Positions 16,995 through 26,626 of a stretch of 64,000 nt of DNA are shown piece after piece (positions within the stretch are counted from its first letter, which is position 1; every line of letters starts with the position of its first letter). The position numbers were made by a program, and so were the translations under genes. This DNA comes from Streptomyces sp. MMG1121 (GTDB taxonomy: Bacteria > Actinomycetota > Actinomycetes > Streptomycetales > Streptomycetaceae), in NCBI RefSeq assembly GCF_001280015.1, contig NZ_LGDV01000186.1, positions 62,001 to 126,000 of the forward strand, read 5' to 3'. Under the pieces are notes generated by a model. The model had not been told where the DNA came from. It did not search any database and saw only the letters and a program-made list of their open reading frames with translations.

Positions 16995-18140
16995 TCAGCG
17001 AGTGCCGACCGCCGCTCGGACGGCCTTGCGGGCCATCTGGCAGTCGTCGTGCAGCCGCCGGAGCAGCAGCCGCTGTTCCTCGCCGGACGGCGCGGCGCCC
17101 GGGTGGGCAGTGCCCGGTGCCGCCGGGGCCGTGTCGTGCATCGAACGCTGCACGGCCGTCTCGTACGTACGGATCTCGCGGGTCAGCAGCAGCATCAGAT
17201 TCACCAGGAAGGCGTCCCGGGAGGACGGGCCCGCCGACTGGGCGATCTGGCTGATCTGCCGCCGGGCCGCCGGGGCGTCCCCGAGGACCAGCCACAGCGT
17301 CGCCAGGTCGTACCCCGGCAGATACCAGCCCGCGTGCTCCCAGTCCACCAGCACTGGACCGGCTGGTGACAGCAGGATGTTCGAGAGCAGGGCGTCGCCG
17401 TGGCAGAACTGGAGCATGCCGTGCCGACCCACCTCGTGGGCGATGCCGTGCAGCAGCTTCTGGAGGTCACCGAGATCCCGGTCGGTGAGCAGGCCCAGCT
17501 CGTGGAACCGGGAGATGCGGGCGCCGTAGTCCAGCGGCATGTCGAACGTGCCCGCCGGGGGCCGCCAGGCGTTCACCCGGCAGATCGCGCCCAGCGCCGC
17601 CCGGATGTCCGGGCGGGGCGGTGCCTCCACCGGATGGCGCTGGAGCGCCGCCACACGGCCCGCCATCCGCTCGATCACCAGGGTGCCGTTGTCCGGATCC
17701 GCCGCGATCAGCCGGGGCACGCGGACCGGGGGCCGGTGCCGGACGAACGAGCGGTATGCGGCTATTTCGTGGCGGATCTGCTCGGCCCAGGCCGGCGAGT
17801 GGTCCAACAGACACTTGGCCACGGCCGTGCTGCGCCCCGTCGTCCCGACGATGAGGACGGACCGCCCGCTGCGCCGCAGCACCTGCACCGGAGCGAACTC
17901 CGGACAGATCCGGTGCACCGACGCGATCGCGGAGCGCAGTTGCGCGCCCTGGGGACCGGACAAGTCGAGTCTCCCGCTGAGCGGTGGCGTGCCGGGCTGG
18001 CCCGGGATCCTCCGGGGCCGGCCCGCGCCCAGCACGGGTCCGCCCGGACGCGCCACCGGGTCGAGGAACGGTCCGCCGCCCGCCGGTCGGGGGCGCAGCG
18101 GCCGGGGCGGGGCGGACACGGAGGACGATGCTGCGTACAT
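16995..18140 (-). CDS. aminoglycoside phosphotransferase-family (kinase-like) protein
   Basis: 381 residues with an APH/choline-kinase fold. Segments: [20 protein letters not shown] (ATP-binding strand and Lys), VERMAG-type linker [14 protein letters not shown], catalytic loop [16 protein letters not shown] (HGD...N) and metal-binding [14 protein letters not shown]. Such proteins phosphorylate small alcohols or antibiotics; here no resistance context is seen and a developmental or housekeeping role is as likely. It is divergent from the NsdA-family regulator. ATG 18140 is used; AAGGGA lies about 10 nt upstream. A 19-bp hairpin terminator follows directly. Confidence 0.83.
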   Translation of the reverse strand: MYAASSSVSAPPRPLRPRPAGGGPFLDPVARPGGPVLGAGRPRRIPGQPGTPPLSGRLDLSGPQGAQLRSAIASVHRICPEFAPVQVLRRSGRSVLIVGTTGRSTAVAKCLLDHSPAWAEQIRHEIAAYRSFVRHRPPVRVPRLIAADPDNGTLVIERMAGRVAALQRHPVEAPPRPDIRAALGAICRVNAWRPPAGTFDMPLDYGARISRFHELGLLTDRDLGDLQKLLHGIAHEVGRHGMLQFCHGDALLSNILLSPAGPVLVDWEHAGWYLPGYDLATLWLVLGDAPAARRQISQIAQSAGPSSRDAFLVNLMLLLTREIRTYETAVQRSMHDTAPAAPGTAHPGAAPSGEEQRLLLRRLHDDCQMARKAVRAAVGTR

Positions 18141-18388
18141 GGGAGATACAGATCCCTTCGTGTGCCTGCTGTGCCTGCCTGAAAGTCCTGCGCGCAGCCC
18201 GGCCCGGCCGATCGGGAACACCCTGGGGAATGTCCCTCGAGGTGACCGGGTCGGGGTGGCGCTTTCCTACCTGACACCGGATGCCCAGTGGCACACCATC
18301 TGGCGCACCCTGGCGAACCGTGGCGAATAGTCGCCCGGCAACCTCCACGGGGCTACTGTCAACTCAGCCGAGAACCTGGGGGCTTGAT

Positions 18389-19879
18389 GTGAGCGGACAA
18401 CCCAACACCCGTCTGGCGGACCTGTTCGGCCTGGCCGGCTGGTCGAAGGGCGAACTCGCGAGACTGGTCAACAAGCAGGCGGCGGCCATGGGCCACCCCC
18501 AGTTGTCGACCGACACCTCCCGGGTCCGCCGCTGGATCTACATGGGAGAGATCCCGCGCGATCCCGTGCCACGGGTGCTGGCGGCCCTGTTCACCGAGCG
18601 TCTCGGCCGTGTCGTGACCATGGAGGACCTCGGTCTGGTGCGGCACGGGCGTAACGGGAAACGGCAGGGCGACGGGATCGACGAACATCCCGACGGCGTG
18701 CCGTGGGCGCCCGAACGCACCGCCGCGGTCCTCACCGAATTCACGGGAATGGACCTCATGCTCAACCGACGCGGCTTGGTGGGCGCGGGTGCCGCGCTCG
18801 CCGCGGGATCCACACTCAGCAGCGCCATGCACGACTGGTTGCACACCGACCCGGCCCTGAAGGCCGACGCCCCCGTCCTCGACGACCCCCTGCACGCCGA
18901 CCCCGCTGGGTTCGACCGCTACGAGGCCGCCCCCATCGGATCACAGGAGATCGAGGAACTGGAGCGCTCGGTCGAGGTGTTCCGCGCCTGGGACGCGGCC
19001 CGCGGCGGCGGGCTTCAGCGCAAGGCGGTCGTGGGCCAGCTCAACGAGGTGGGCGGCATGCTCGCCTACCACCACCCACCCCATCTCCAGCGGCGCCTGT
19101 GGGGCGTCGCCGCCAACCTCGCCGTCCTCGCGGGCTGGATGTCGCACGACGTCGGCCTGGAGCCCACGGCCCAGAAGTACTTCGTCATCGCCGCCCATGC
19201 GGCCCGTGAGGGCGGCGACCGGCCCCGCGCGGGGGAGGCCCTGTCCCGCGCGGCCCGGCAGATGGTGCACCTCGGCCGGCCCGACGACGCCCTGGACCTG
19301 ATGAAACTCGCCCAGTCCGGAGCGGGCGAGCGCCTGCAGCCGCGCACGAAGGCGATGTTCCACACGATCGAGGCCTGGGCGCAGGCGTCGATGGGCAAGG
19401 GCCAGGCGATGCGCCGCACCCTCGGTCAGGCGGAGGACCTCTTCGTCTCGGACCGGCAGGACGTGGCACCGCCGGACTGGATGCAGACCTTCAAGGACGA
19501 GGATCTGTACGGCATGCAGGCCCTCGCCTACCGCACGCTGGCGGAGTTCGACCCGGCCGCGGCCGCGCACGCCCAGTACTACGCGGACAAGGCGCTCGCC
19601 CTGCGTATCGACGGGCGGGAGCGGTCGAAGATCTTCGACCATCTGTCCATGGCGTCGGCCTGCTTCCTCGCCGACGACCCCGAACAGGCCGACCGCTACG
19701 CACGCCTCGCCCTGATGTCGATGGGCTCGAACTCCTCCCGTCGCACCTGGGACCGGCTGCGCCAGATGTACCGGCTGACCGCGGAGTACGCCGGCTATCC
19801 GAAGATCCACGAACTGCGGGAGGAGATCAGGCTCGCCCTGCCCCGGCCCCGGGCCAAGGGAGACAGCGCACAGGCGTGA
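18389..19879 (+). CDS. NsdA-family TPR-like regulator
   Basis: 496-residue regulator. The N-terminal segment WSKGELARLVNKQAAAMGHP, then DTSRVRRWIYMGEIPRDPVP, is the diagnostic helix-turn-helix-like part of streptomycete NsdA, a negative regulator of sporulation and antibiotic production in S. coelicolor. The remainder (from ~150) is helical with TPR-like repeats such as AGEALSRAARQMVHLGRPDD. NsdA has several paralogues, so the specific orthologue is not claimed. The GTG at 18389 is preceded by GGGGG; upstream frame is not conserved. Divergent from the phosphotransferase-like gene, with 248 bp between. Confidence 0.85.
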   Translation: MSGQPNTRLADLFGLAGWSKGELARLVNKQAAAMGHPQLSTDTSRVRRWIYMGEIPRDPVPRVLAALFTERLGRVVTMEDLGLVRHGRNGKRQGDGIDEHPDGVPWAPERTAAVLTEFTGMDLMLNRRGLVGAGAALAAGSTLSSAMHDWLHTDPALKADAPVLDDPLHADPAGFDRYEAAPIGSQEIEELERSVEVFRAWDAARGGGLQRKAVVGQLNEVGGMLAYHHPPHLQRRLWGVAANLAVLAGWMSHDVGLEPTAQKYFVIAAHAAREGGDRPRAGEALSRAARQMVHLGRPDDALDLMKLAQSGAGERLQPRTKAMFHTIEAWAQASMGKGQAMRRTLGQAEDLFVSDRQDVAPPDWMQTFKDEDLYGMQALAYRTLAEFDPAAAAHAQYYADKALALRIDGRERSKIFDHLSMASACFLADDPEQADRYARLALMSMGSNSSRRTWDRLRQMYRLTAEYAGYPKIHELREEIRLALPRPRAKGDSAQA

Positions 19880-19932
19880 GCGCACAGGCATAGCGGGCCC
19901 GTGCGCTCAGTTCACCTGACAACAGCCAGAGT

Positions 19933-21372
19933 TCACCCGGTCACCCTGGCGACGAGTACACACGCGTCGTCCTCGCGTCCGGCCCCGCCGAACTCCTCGA
20001 CCAGCGTCCGGACGCAGTCCTGCGCGGTGCGCGCCGCGCCGAACCGTGGGGCGAGGTCGAGCAGTCGGTCCACGGCGGCCGTCGTGACGTGCCCCGGCAC
20101 CAGTCCGTCGGTGTGCAGCAGCAGGAGGTCGCCCGGCCGCAGGGTCTCCTCGGCCTGCCCGTAGACGGCACCCGAGGTGGCGCCGAGCAGTACACCGTCC
20201 GGTGCGGTCAGCACGCGCCCCGTCCCGTCGCGGAACAGCAGCGGGGCGGGGTGTCCTGCCTGCGCCCATACCAGCGTGTGGGTCTCGGGCCGGTAGCGGC
20301 AGCACACGGCGCTGCCCAGGGCGGGCTGCACGGTGGCGTCCAGTAGCTGGTTGAGCATGCCGAGGAGTTCTCCGGGGCGGCTGCCGGCCAGCGCCATGCC
20401 GCGTACGGCACCGAGCAGCATCGCCATGCCCGTGGCGACGGCCACGCCGTGTCCGGTGAGGTCGCCGACGCTGAGCAGGCTCTCGCCGTCGGGCAGGTCC
20501 AGCGCGTCGTACCAGTCGCCGCCGATCAGCGCGCTCGTCGCCGCCGGCAGATGGTGGGCGGCGAGATCGAGGGTGCGCGGTCCCTGGTGCGGGAGTCGCA
20601 GGGAGCCGAGCCAGGGCGGCAGCACGGCTTCCTGCAGCTCGGCCGCGATCCGGTGCTCGGTCCGCTCCTGCCGACGCCGGCGATGCAGTGAGTCACGGGT
20701 CTCGCGCACCGTCCGCTGGCTGCGGCGCAGTTCGCTGACGTCGCGCAGCACGGCCCACATCGAGGCGGTGCCGCCGTCGGCGCCGAGCACGGGCTCGCCC
20801 ATCATGTGCACCGTACGCACGGAGCCGTCGGGCCGTACGACGCGGAACTCGCCGTCGATCGGCCTGCCGTCGACCAGGCAGCCCGTCACCATGCCGGTCA
20901 GCCTCGGCCGGTCCTCCTCCAGGACCAGCGAGGGCAGCTCGTCCAGGGTGAGGGCGGGGTCGGCGGGGTCGCGGCCGAGGATCTGGTACAGCTCGCCGGA
21001 CCAGGTGGCCTCGTCCGTCAGCAGGTTCCACTCCGCGCTGCCGACCCGGCTGAGCAGCGAGCCGCGCGGGACGGCGGCCGGCACGGAGCGGACGCCGGGC
21101 GCCGCCGCAGGTTCGGCCGGGGCCTCGGGCATGGGGTCCGGGCCGTCCCGGAGCTGGGCCAAGTGCGCGTCCAGGTCGTTCAGTTGATGCAGGGCGAGGT
21201 CGTACAGTGCGCGCTGCCAGCGGTCCTCCGGGTCCGCGCCGGCGCTCCGGGCGTCCCGCCGTACGGCGTCCACGTCGCCCTTGAGCTGTCGCGTCTGCGT
21301 GATCAACGCCTCGACCGAGCCGCGCCCGGGTGGCTGGGCGGCTGGGTGGCCCGCGGAGACTGGGGACGGCAT
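19933..21372 (-). CDS. PAS domain PP2C (SpoIIE-type) serine phosphatase
   Basis: 479 residues. N-terminal helical stretch (~20-75), a PAS/PAC domain (~110-235; VGSAEWNLLTDEATWSGELY, FRVVRPDGSVRTVHMMGEPV), a linking coiled segment and a C-terminal SpoIIE phosphatase domain starting LQEAVLPPWLGSLRLP, with metal-site motifs IGGDWYDAL, VGDLTGHGVAVA and HTDGLVPG, ending REDDACVLVARV. Such RsbU-like enzymes dephosphorylate anti-anti-sigma factors in partner-switching control of sigma-B-type factors. No anti-sigma or antagonist gene is adjacent, so it is an orphan sensor; the PAS domain suggests a small-molecule or redox input. GGAG 6 nt before ATG 21372. Confidence 0.92.
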   Translation of the reverse strand: MPSPVSAGHPAAQPPGRGSVEALITQTRQLKGDVDAVRRDARSAGADPEDRWQRALYDLALHQLNDLDAHLAQLRDGPDPMPEAPAEPAAAPGVRSVPAAVPRGSLLSRVGSAEWNLLTDEATWSGELYQILGRDPADPALTLDELPSLVLEEDRPRLTGMVTGCLVDGRPIDGEFRVVRPDGSVRTVHMMGEPVLGADGGTASMWAVLRDVSELRRSQRTVRETRDSLHRRRRQERTEHRIAAELQEAVLPPWLGSLRLPHQGPRTLDLAAHHLPAATSALIGGDWYDALDLPDGESLLSVGDLTGHGVAVATGMAMLLGAVRGMALAGSRPGELLGMLNQLLDATVQPALGSAVCCRYRPETHTLVWAQAGHPAPLLFRDGTGRVLTAPDGVLLGATSGAVYGQAEETLRPGDLLLLHTDGLVPGHVTTAAVDRLLDLAPRFGAARTAQDCVRTLVEEFGGAGREDDACVLVARVTG

Positions 21373-21721
21373 GACGCACTCCGTTGGGGGGACGATACGG
21401 CCAAGCAGGACGGGGGGACCGTTACGACTGTGGCACAGCCCGCGACGCCCTGTAAGGGATTTGGCAACACACGATACGGTGGTGCTTCCGGCATATGCCA
21501 GAGTCTTCCCGGAGCGATCCGCGGGCGCGAATGACGTACGCGCCGGGCGGGTCAAGTCGTAGAAATCCTACGAGAGTTGGCACGGTTGGACGATTTTCGT
21601 GTAGCGATCACCCATATGTTCGACGCACCGGTGTTCGCATGTGTTGTCGACCGGCCTGTACCCGTCGAACTCTGACCGGATTTGGCGGCATGCGAAGGGC
21701 CTTTGCGCACTCCATATAGGC
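21373..21721. promoter_or_regulatory. divergent regulatory region between phosphatase and SsgA-like genes
   Basis: 349 bp without a gene and less GC-rich than its surroundings, suggesting promoters in both directions. It contains the inverted repeat TCGTAG-AAATC-CTACGA at 21557-21573 and, toward the SsgA-like gene, TTGGCA-17 nt-TGTAGC at 21576-21604. The palindrome may be an operator for a developmental regulator; the protein is unknown. Confidence 0.4.
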
Positions 21722-22135
21722 ATGGACACCACTGTCGAACAGCCCGTGCTCGCCCGGCTCATCACCGCGGAGGACCAGGAGATCCCCGTGTCGGCCACGC
21801 TGCGCTACGCCACGGACGATCCGCTCGCCGTCTTCGTGGACTTCCCCGCCGAGGCCTCCCTGGAGGGCGAGGACGTCACCTGGACCTTCGCACGCTCCCT
21901 GCTCGACCAGGGGCTGCGGGCCCCGGCCGGCCATGGGGACGTGCAGATATGGCCGTACGGGCGCACCCGGACGGTCATCGAGTTCCACTCGCCGCACGGT
22001 CTCGCCCTGCTGCAGTTCCACGCCCTGACGCTGCGCCGCTTCCTGCTGCGTACCTACGACGTGGTGGCTCCCGGACAGGAGGATCTGACAAGGGTGGTGG
22101 AGCGGGGGCTGTGCGCCTTGTTCGGCGGGGTGTGA
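21722..22135 (+). CDS. SsgA-like sporulation and cell division protein (SALP)
   Basis: 137-residue protein of the SsgA/SsgB family found only in morphologically complex actinomycetes. Starts MDTTVEQPVLARLITAEDQE and has the family core SATLRYATDDPLAVFVDF, TWTFARSLLDQGLRAPAGHG and DVQIWPYG, ending LRRFLLRTYDVVAPGQE. SALPs guide septum placement and peptidoglycan remodelling during sporulation; SsgB recruits FtsZ. Which paralogue this is cannot be said from sequence alone. There is no clear ribosome site; the ATG at 21722 is chosen because family similarity begins there. Divergent from the SpoIIE phosphatase. Confidence 0.9.
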   Translation: MDTTVEQPVLARLITAEDQEIPVSATLRYATDDPLAVFVDFPAEASLEGEDVTWTFARSLLDQGLRAPAGHGDVQIWPYGRTRTVIEFHSPHGLALLQFHALTLRRFLLRTYDVVAPGQEDLTRVVERGLCALFGGV

Positions 22136-22160
22136 GCGGCGTCGGCTGTATTTGACTTTT

Positions 22161-22182
22161 GTTCATCTTCGGCTCACCGCGC
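22161..22182 (+). promoter_or_regulatory. PHO box (PhoP binding site) upstream of phospholipase C
   Basis: Two adjacent 11-nt direct repeat units, GTTCATCTTCG and GCTCACCGCGC, fit the streptomycete PhoP consensus G-T/G-TCAYYYRSG. They lie 82 nt before the phospholipase ATG, where a -35-overlapping activator site would be. Induction under phosphate starvation is inferred. Confidence 0.7.
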
Positions 22183-22263
22183 GGGTATGGACCTCGACGG
22201 CCACCCCGTGCACCCTGGCGCGCGGTGTGCCGCAGGGGCACTCCGGTGACGAGGACGAGGCGA

Positions 22264-24288
22264 ATGACACCGATCAGCCGAAGAGGCTTCGTGGGGCTGG
22301 GCGCAACGGTCGCGGCGGGCGTGGCGCTGGGTGCCGGCACGCGGACGGCTGCCGCCGCGTCGACCACGGCGACCGGCACGATCCAGGACGTCAAGCACGT
22401 GGTGATCCTCATGCAGGAGAACCGCAGCTTCGACCACTACTTCGGCCGTCTGAAGGGTGTGCGCGGCTTCGACGACCGCAGTGGGATCACCCTGAGCGGC
22501 GGCTACCCGGTCTTCAACCAGCCGAACGGGCTGGGCCGCCAGTACCCGTGGAAGCTGAGCGCGACCCCGTCCGCCGGCGGCACGGACGGCGAGACCCTGG
22601 CCCAGTGCAACGGCGACCTGCCGCACTCGTGGTCCTCGCAGCACTCCGCGTGGAACAAGGGCCGCATGGACAACTGGGTCTCCGGCGTCGGCAACGTCCG
22701 CTCGCTCGGCTACCTGGACCGCTCCGACATCCCGTTCCACTACGCGCTCGCGGACAACTACACCATCTGCGACGCCTACTTCTGCTCCACACTCAGCGCC
22801 ACCGGCCCGAACCGGACGTACCTGTGGAGCGGCAAGGTCGACTCCTCCAGCTACGACGGCGGCGACGAGTCCGGCCTGACCTGGCAGAACTACGCGGAGG
22901 CGCTCCAGGGCGCCGGGGTGAGCTGGAAGGTCTACCAGAACACGGCCGACAACTACGGCGACAACGCCTGCGCCTACTTCAAGAACTTCACCAACGCCAA
23001 GCCGGGCGACCCGCTGTACGACCGGGGCATGTCCTCGGTGCCGAAGGCGACCGGCTCGACCCCGGACGACATCGCCGCCGCCATCAAGGCCGACGTCCTC
23101 GCGGGCACCCTGCCGCAGGTCTCCTGGATCGTGCCCAACCAGGCCTTCTCCGAGCACCCGTACGCCCCGCCCGGCGACGGTGCCCACTTCGTCAGCCTCG
23201 TCTACCAGGCCCTCGCCGCCGACCAGGACGTGTTGGACTCCACCGTCCTGTTCCTCAACTACGACGAGAACGACGGCTACTTCGACCACGTGCCCCCGCC
23301 GGCGCCGCCCGCCGGGACGGCCGGGGAGTTCCTCAACGGGGTGCCCTACGGCTTCGGCTTCCGCGTACCCATGATCGTCATCTCGCCCTGGACACGCGGC
23401 GGCTGGGTCTCTTCGGAGGTCTTCGAGCACACCTCGGTGCTGCGCTTCCTGGAGACCTGGACCACGGCTGTGGGCACACCCGCCAAGTGCGCCAACATCA
23501 GCGACTGGCGGCGCAAGGTGAGCGGCGATCTGACCAGGGTCTTCGACTTCGCCAACCCGGTCCACGGCGCGGTCTCCCTGCCCGCGACCAGCGTCATAGG
23601 CATCGACACCTGCGGTCCGCTGCCCAACCCGGCGCCGACCGACAACGTCCTGCCCGCGCAGGAGCCCGGCACCCGGCCCGCCCGCGCGCTGCCGTACCAG
23701 CCGAACGGCTACCTGGACCACCTGGAGTTCGACGCGGCCGGCAAGACCCTCGCCTGGTTCACCATGACCAACCAGGGCACGCCGGCGTCCCGGGCGGCCC
23801 ACTTCTCCATCCACCCGAACGCCTACCGCGACACCACGCCCTTCCAGTACACGGTCGACGCGGGCGGCACCGCCTCCGACTTCTTCAACATCGGCACCGG
23901 CTTCGGCGGCGGCAAGTACGACCTGTCCATGGTCGGCCCCAACCGCTTCCTGCGCCGCTTCCAGGGCGACGCCACCAAGGCCGGCAAGTCGGTCGAGGTG
24001 AGCACCCGCTACGCCGTCGAGCCCGGCACCGGCAAACTCGCGATCTACTTCAAGATGACCAACTCCGGTACGGCATCGGTGAAGTTCACCATCACCTCCA
24101 ACCACTACCGCGGCGACGGTCCCTGGACCTACACCGTCGCCGCGGGCGGCTCGACGGAGGACTTCTTCAACGCCGTCGCGTACCAGAACGGCTGGTACGA
24201 CTTCACGGTGACCGTCGACTCCGACGCGACGTGGTCGCGCCGGTTCACCGGGCACCTGGAGACGGGCGCCGCGAGCGTCAGCGGCTGA
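22264..24288 (+). CDS. Tat-exported phospholipase C (phosphocholine-type)
   Basis: 674-residue phosphoesterase cleaving phospholipid head groups outside the cell to release phosphate esters. Twin-arginine signal [20 protein letters not shown], then the acid-phosphatase/PLC domain with [17 protein letters not shown] (metal and Thr/Asn region), [36 protein letters not shown] and [13 protein letters not shown]. Two C-terminal DUF756 beta domains follow from ~470. ATG 22264 is used because the PHO-box promoter overlaps any earlier start and the Tat signal begins there; GAGG lies 8 nt upstream. A PHO box predicts PhoR-PhoP control. Ends inside the 3' end of the convergent oxidoreductase (11-bp overlap). 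Confidence 0.93.
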   Translation: MTPISRRGFVGLGATVAAGVALGAGTRTAAAASTTATGTIQDVKHVVILMQENRSFDHYFGRLKGVRGFDDRSGITLSGGYPVFNQPNGLGRQYPWKLSATPSAGGTDGETLAQCNGDLPHSWSSQHSAWNKGRMDNWVSGVGNVRSLGYLDRSDIPFHYALADNYTICDAYFCSTLSATGPNRTYLWSGKVDSSSYDGGDESGLTWQNYAEALQGAGVSWKVYQNTADNYGDNACAYFKNFTNAKPGDPLYDRGMSSVPKATGSTPDDIAAAIKADVLAGTLPQVSWIVPNQAFSEHPYAPPGDGAHFVSLVYQALAADQDVLDSTVLFLNYDENDGYFDHVPPPAPPAGTAGEFLNGVPYGFGFRVPMIVISPWTRGGWVSSEVFEHTSVLRFLETWTTAVGTPAKCANISDWRRKVSGDLTRVFDFANPVHGAVSLPATSVIGIDTCGPLPNPAPTDNVLPAQEPGTRPARALPYQPNGYLDHLEFDAAGKTLAWFTMTNQGTPASRAAHFSIHPNAYRDTTPFQYTVDAGGTASDFFNIGTGFGGGKYDLSMVGPNRFLRRFQGDATKAGKSVEVSTRYAVEPGTGKLAIYFKMTNSGTASVKFTITSNHYRGDGPWTYTVAAGGSTEDFFNAVAYQNGWYDFTVTVDSDATWSRRFTGHLETGAASVSG

Positions 24289-25303
24289 CCCGGGCGTACA
24301 GGTCCGGGCGCGGGGCGAGTCCGACGGCCACCCGGCCGCCGGTCTCCAGCGCCCGGACCCCCGCCTCGGCGACGGCGGAGGCCGCGTAGCCGTCCCAGAC
24401 GCCCGGGCCGGTGACCTCGCCGCGCCGGGTGGCGTCGACCCAGCTCTGCACCTCGCGGTCGTAGGCGGCGGCGAAACGGACGAGATAGTCCTGCGCCACC
24501 TCCTCGCGCGCGCCGCCGCCGGTGGTGACGACCATGGTGTGCTCGTCGCCGATCCGGGCGCTGCCCCGCTCGCACACGGCCTCGCAGCGCACCTGGTAGC
24601 CGAAGCCGCAGTTCACGAAGACCTCGACGTCGACCAGCGCACCCCGTTCGGTCTCCAACAGCACGAACTGCGGGTCGAGCAGGCCGGCGGGGGCGCCCGA
24701 GGACGGCGTGGGACGCAGCACGGTCACCGCCGTCAGCTCCTGCCCGAGCAGCCAGCGGGCCGCGTCGATCTCGTGCGAGACCGAGCTGTTGACCAGCATG
24801 GCGCTGGTGAAGTGGGCCGGCGAGGAGACGTTGCGGTGGGTGCAGTGCAGCATCAGCGGCCGCCCCAGGCTGCCCCCGTCCAGCATGTTCTTCAGCCGCA
24901 GGTACTCGGCGTCGTAGCGGCGCATGAAACCGATCTGCGCCAGCCGGCGGCCCAGCCGCGCCTCGGCCTCCACGACCCGCAGCGCGCCGGTGGAGTCCGG
25001 CACCATGGGCTTCTCGCACAGCACCGGCAGGCCCCGGGCGAACGCGGCGAGCAGGGCATCCTCGTGCGCCGGGCCGGGGGAGGCGATCAGCACGGCCGTG
25101 ACGCCGGGTGCGTCGAGCGCGGCCTCCGCCTCCGTGTGCACGCTGACCCCGTCGAGACCGGCCACCGCGTCCTTCGCCCGCTCGACATCGGGGTCGGCCA
25201 CGGCCGCGACCCTGGCTCCGCTCACCACCTGGTCGAGACGTCGTATGTGATCGGCCCCCATGTGTCCCGCACCCAGTACCGCCACACCCAGCAGGTCACC
25301 CAT
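24278..25303 (-). CDS. Gfo/Idh/MocA family oxidoreductase (inositol dehydrogenase-like)
   Basis: NAD(P)-dependent sugar or cyclitol dehydrogenase of 341 residues. Rossmann motif [17 protein letters not shown], signature [13 protein letters not shown] (the EKP catalytic Lys), and the substrate-side motif [16 protein letters not shown] with the Asp/His of inositol 2-dehydrogenases. A mutarotation-type C-terminal beta domain follows. Oxidation of myo-inositol or a related cyclitol is likely but not proven; no iol genes are adjacent. GGGAG lies 7 nt before ATG. It overlaps the phospholipase gene tail by 11 bp, so transcripts from the two will be complementary at their ends. Confidence 0.9.
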   Translation of the reverse strand: MGDLLGVAVLGAGHMGADHIRRLDQVVSGARVAAVADPDVERAKDAVAGLDGVSVHTEAEAALDAPGVTAVLIASPGPAHEDALLAAFARGLPVLCEKPMVPDSTGALRVVEAEARLGRRLAQIGFMRRYDAEYLRLKNMLDGGSLGRPLMLHCTHRNVSSPAHFTSAMLVNSSVSHEIDAARWLLGQELTAVTVLRPTPSSGAPAGLLDPQFVLLETERGALVDVEVFVNCGFGYQVRCEAVCERGSARIGDEHTMVVTTGGGAREEVAQDYLVRFAAAYDREVQSWVDATRRGEVTGPGVWDGYAASAVAEAGVRALETGGRVAVGLAPRPDLYARVSR

Positions 25304-25374
25304 GCGCGCGCTCCCTTACGCCGACGATCACGCCGTAGAGTACGCCGCGCAGGGAGCGCTGCCGGGGGAGTCGA

Positions 25375-26469
25375 TCAGTACCGCAGGACCGCCGCGATCC
25401 CGTCGGCGTCGCCCAGGGTGCCGTCGGGCACGAAGCGGACGTCGGCGCCGGTCTCCAGGCACTGCTCGACGATCTCGTCCACGATGTCGTCGCGGGCGTC
25501 CAGGTCACCGGCCGCGGCCGGCATCAGATGCTCGCCGAGGTCACGGACGGCCGCCCGGAAGTTCTCCTCCACGGCGAGCAGCCGGACCCGGCCGTCGCGG
25601 GCGCTCTGCCACAGTTCGTCCAGGCCGGCCGCGTACGTCCGGCGGCCGCGGGCCGAGGTCAGCTCCCGCACCACGGACGTGGTGTCCTTGCGGGCCTCCG
25701 CCTCCAGCACCGGCAGCAGCGCCTGCCACACGGCGTCGGGACCGGCGTGCGCGAGGCCGCCGTGCGGGACCTGGACGGCGTTTCTGGCCACGCTGCCGGC
25801 CTCGTCCAGCAGCGACAGCGCCGCCTGTTCCCCGGTGACGTAGAGGGGCCGGGGCTGGTCGCGCAGGAGCGCGGCCATGGCGGTGTCCGCCTCGCGCAGG
25901 AACTGGCGCGTGCCCTCGTCGCGGAAGGTGCTCGGCTGGTCGCCGATCTGCATCTGGCGCTCCGCGTCGAAGTTCTGCTGCCGGCGCTCCAGCGGGAAGC
26001 CGGCGGACCCGTCGGGCACGACCCGGTCCTCGCCGCCGCTCCACAGGGTGATGCGGTCCGCGGAGACCGACAGCACCCAGAAGGGCCGTTCGGCGGCCTG
26101 CGCGGCGACCAGGTTGCGGGTGAGGAAGGTGTCCGAGAGCACCACGCGCTCGGGGACGGTGCGGGCCAGGGACCAGACCTGGTGCTCACCCGGGGCGGCG
26201 AAGATCACCAGGCCGTCCTCGGCGTGCGCCAGGTCCACCTCCGCCAGCGCCCGGTCGAGCTGGGCCACGACGTCGTTGCGCCGCTCACGGGTGACGGAGG
26301 GGTCGGCCTCCAGGCGTTTGCGCGCCTCGGTGACGACATTGCGCAGCCGTACGGGATCCTGCCCGTTCTCCGGTTCACGGCGGTGTGTCGGGGTCAGTAC
26401 GGACACCGCCGGGTAGGGACGCGGGCGCCGCAGTTCGGCCAGGGTCGCGGGACTCAGTGCGTGCTCCAT
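25375..26469 (-). CDS. baeRF (bacterial archaeo-eukaryotic release-factor-like) protein
   Basis: 364 residues resembling the baeRF family, stand-alone relatives of eRF1 domains that are widespread in actinobacteria. Starts MEHALSPATLAELRRPRPYP and PAVSVLTPTHRREPENGQDP, the family N-terminus; the C-terminus DIVDEIVEQCLETGADVRFV, then DGTLGDADGIAAVLRY, matches the L7Ae-like end of eRF1-type folds. Proposed roles concern ribosome rescue or peptidyl-tRNA handling but are not demonstrated. ATG 26469 has no Shine-Dalgarno; TATCGT lies 6 nt before it, consistent with a leaderless mRNA, so the longer open frame is rejected. Divergent from a hydrolase gene. Confidence 0.8.
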   Translation of the reverse strand: MEHALSPATLAELRRPRPYPAVSVLTPTHRREPENGQDPVRLRNVVTEARKRLEADPSVTRERRNDVVAQLDRALAEVDLAHAEDGLVIFAAPGEHQVWSLARTVPERVVLSDTFLTRNLVAAQAAERPFWVLSVSADRITLWSGGEDRVVPDGSAGFPLERRQQNFDAERQMQIGDQPSTFRDEGTRQFLREADTAMAALLRDQPRPLYVTGEQAALSLLDEAGSVARNAVQVPHGGLAHAGPDAVWQALLPVLEAEARKDTTSVVRELTSARGRRTYAAGLDELWQSARDGRVRLLAVEENFRAAVRDLGEHLMPAAAGDLDARDDIVDEIVEQCLETGADVRFVPDGTLGDADGIAAVLRY

Positions 26470-26626
26470 GACAGCACGATAGGGCGGAATCACGGGTACG
26501 GCATTCGGGGTAAACCGGGCCGGGCGCGCGGCGGGGCCGTGCGGCGCGCGACGGTGACGCGACGCCCGGCGGACGGCTACCGTACCCGTCAGTAACCAGA
26601 CCGCAGCGCATACCAGGAGGCCACCC

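Noticed and set aside
19909..19939. AGTTCACCTG and AGTTCACCCG repeated 21 nt apart, PHO-box-like
   Set aside because: They lie between the 3' ends of two convergent genes, where no promoter is expected.
22174..24255. Minus-strand open frame of 693 codons
   Set aside because: Shadow of the phospholipase C; Gly/Val/Arg-rich and no start signal.
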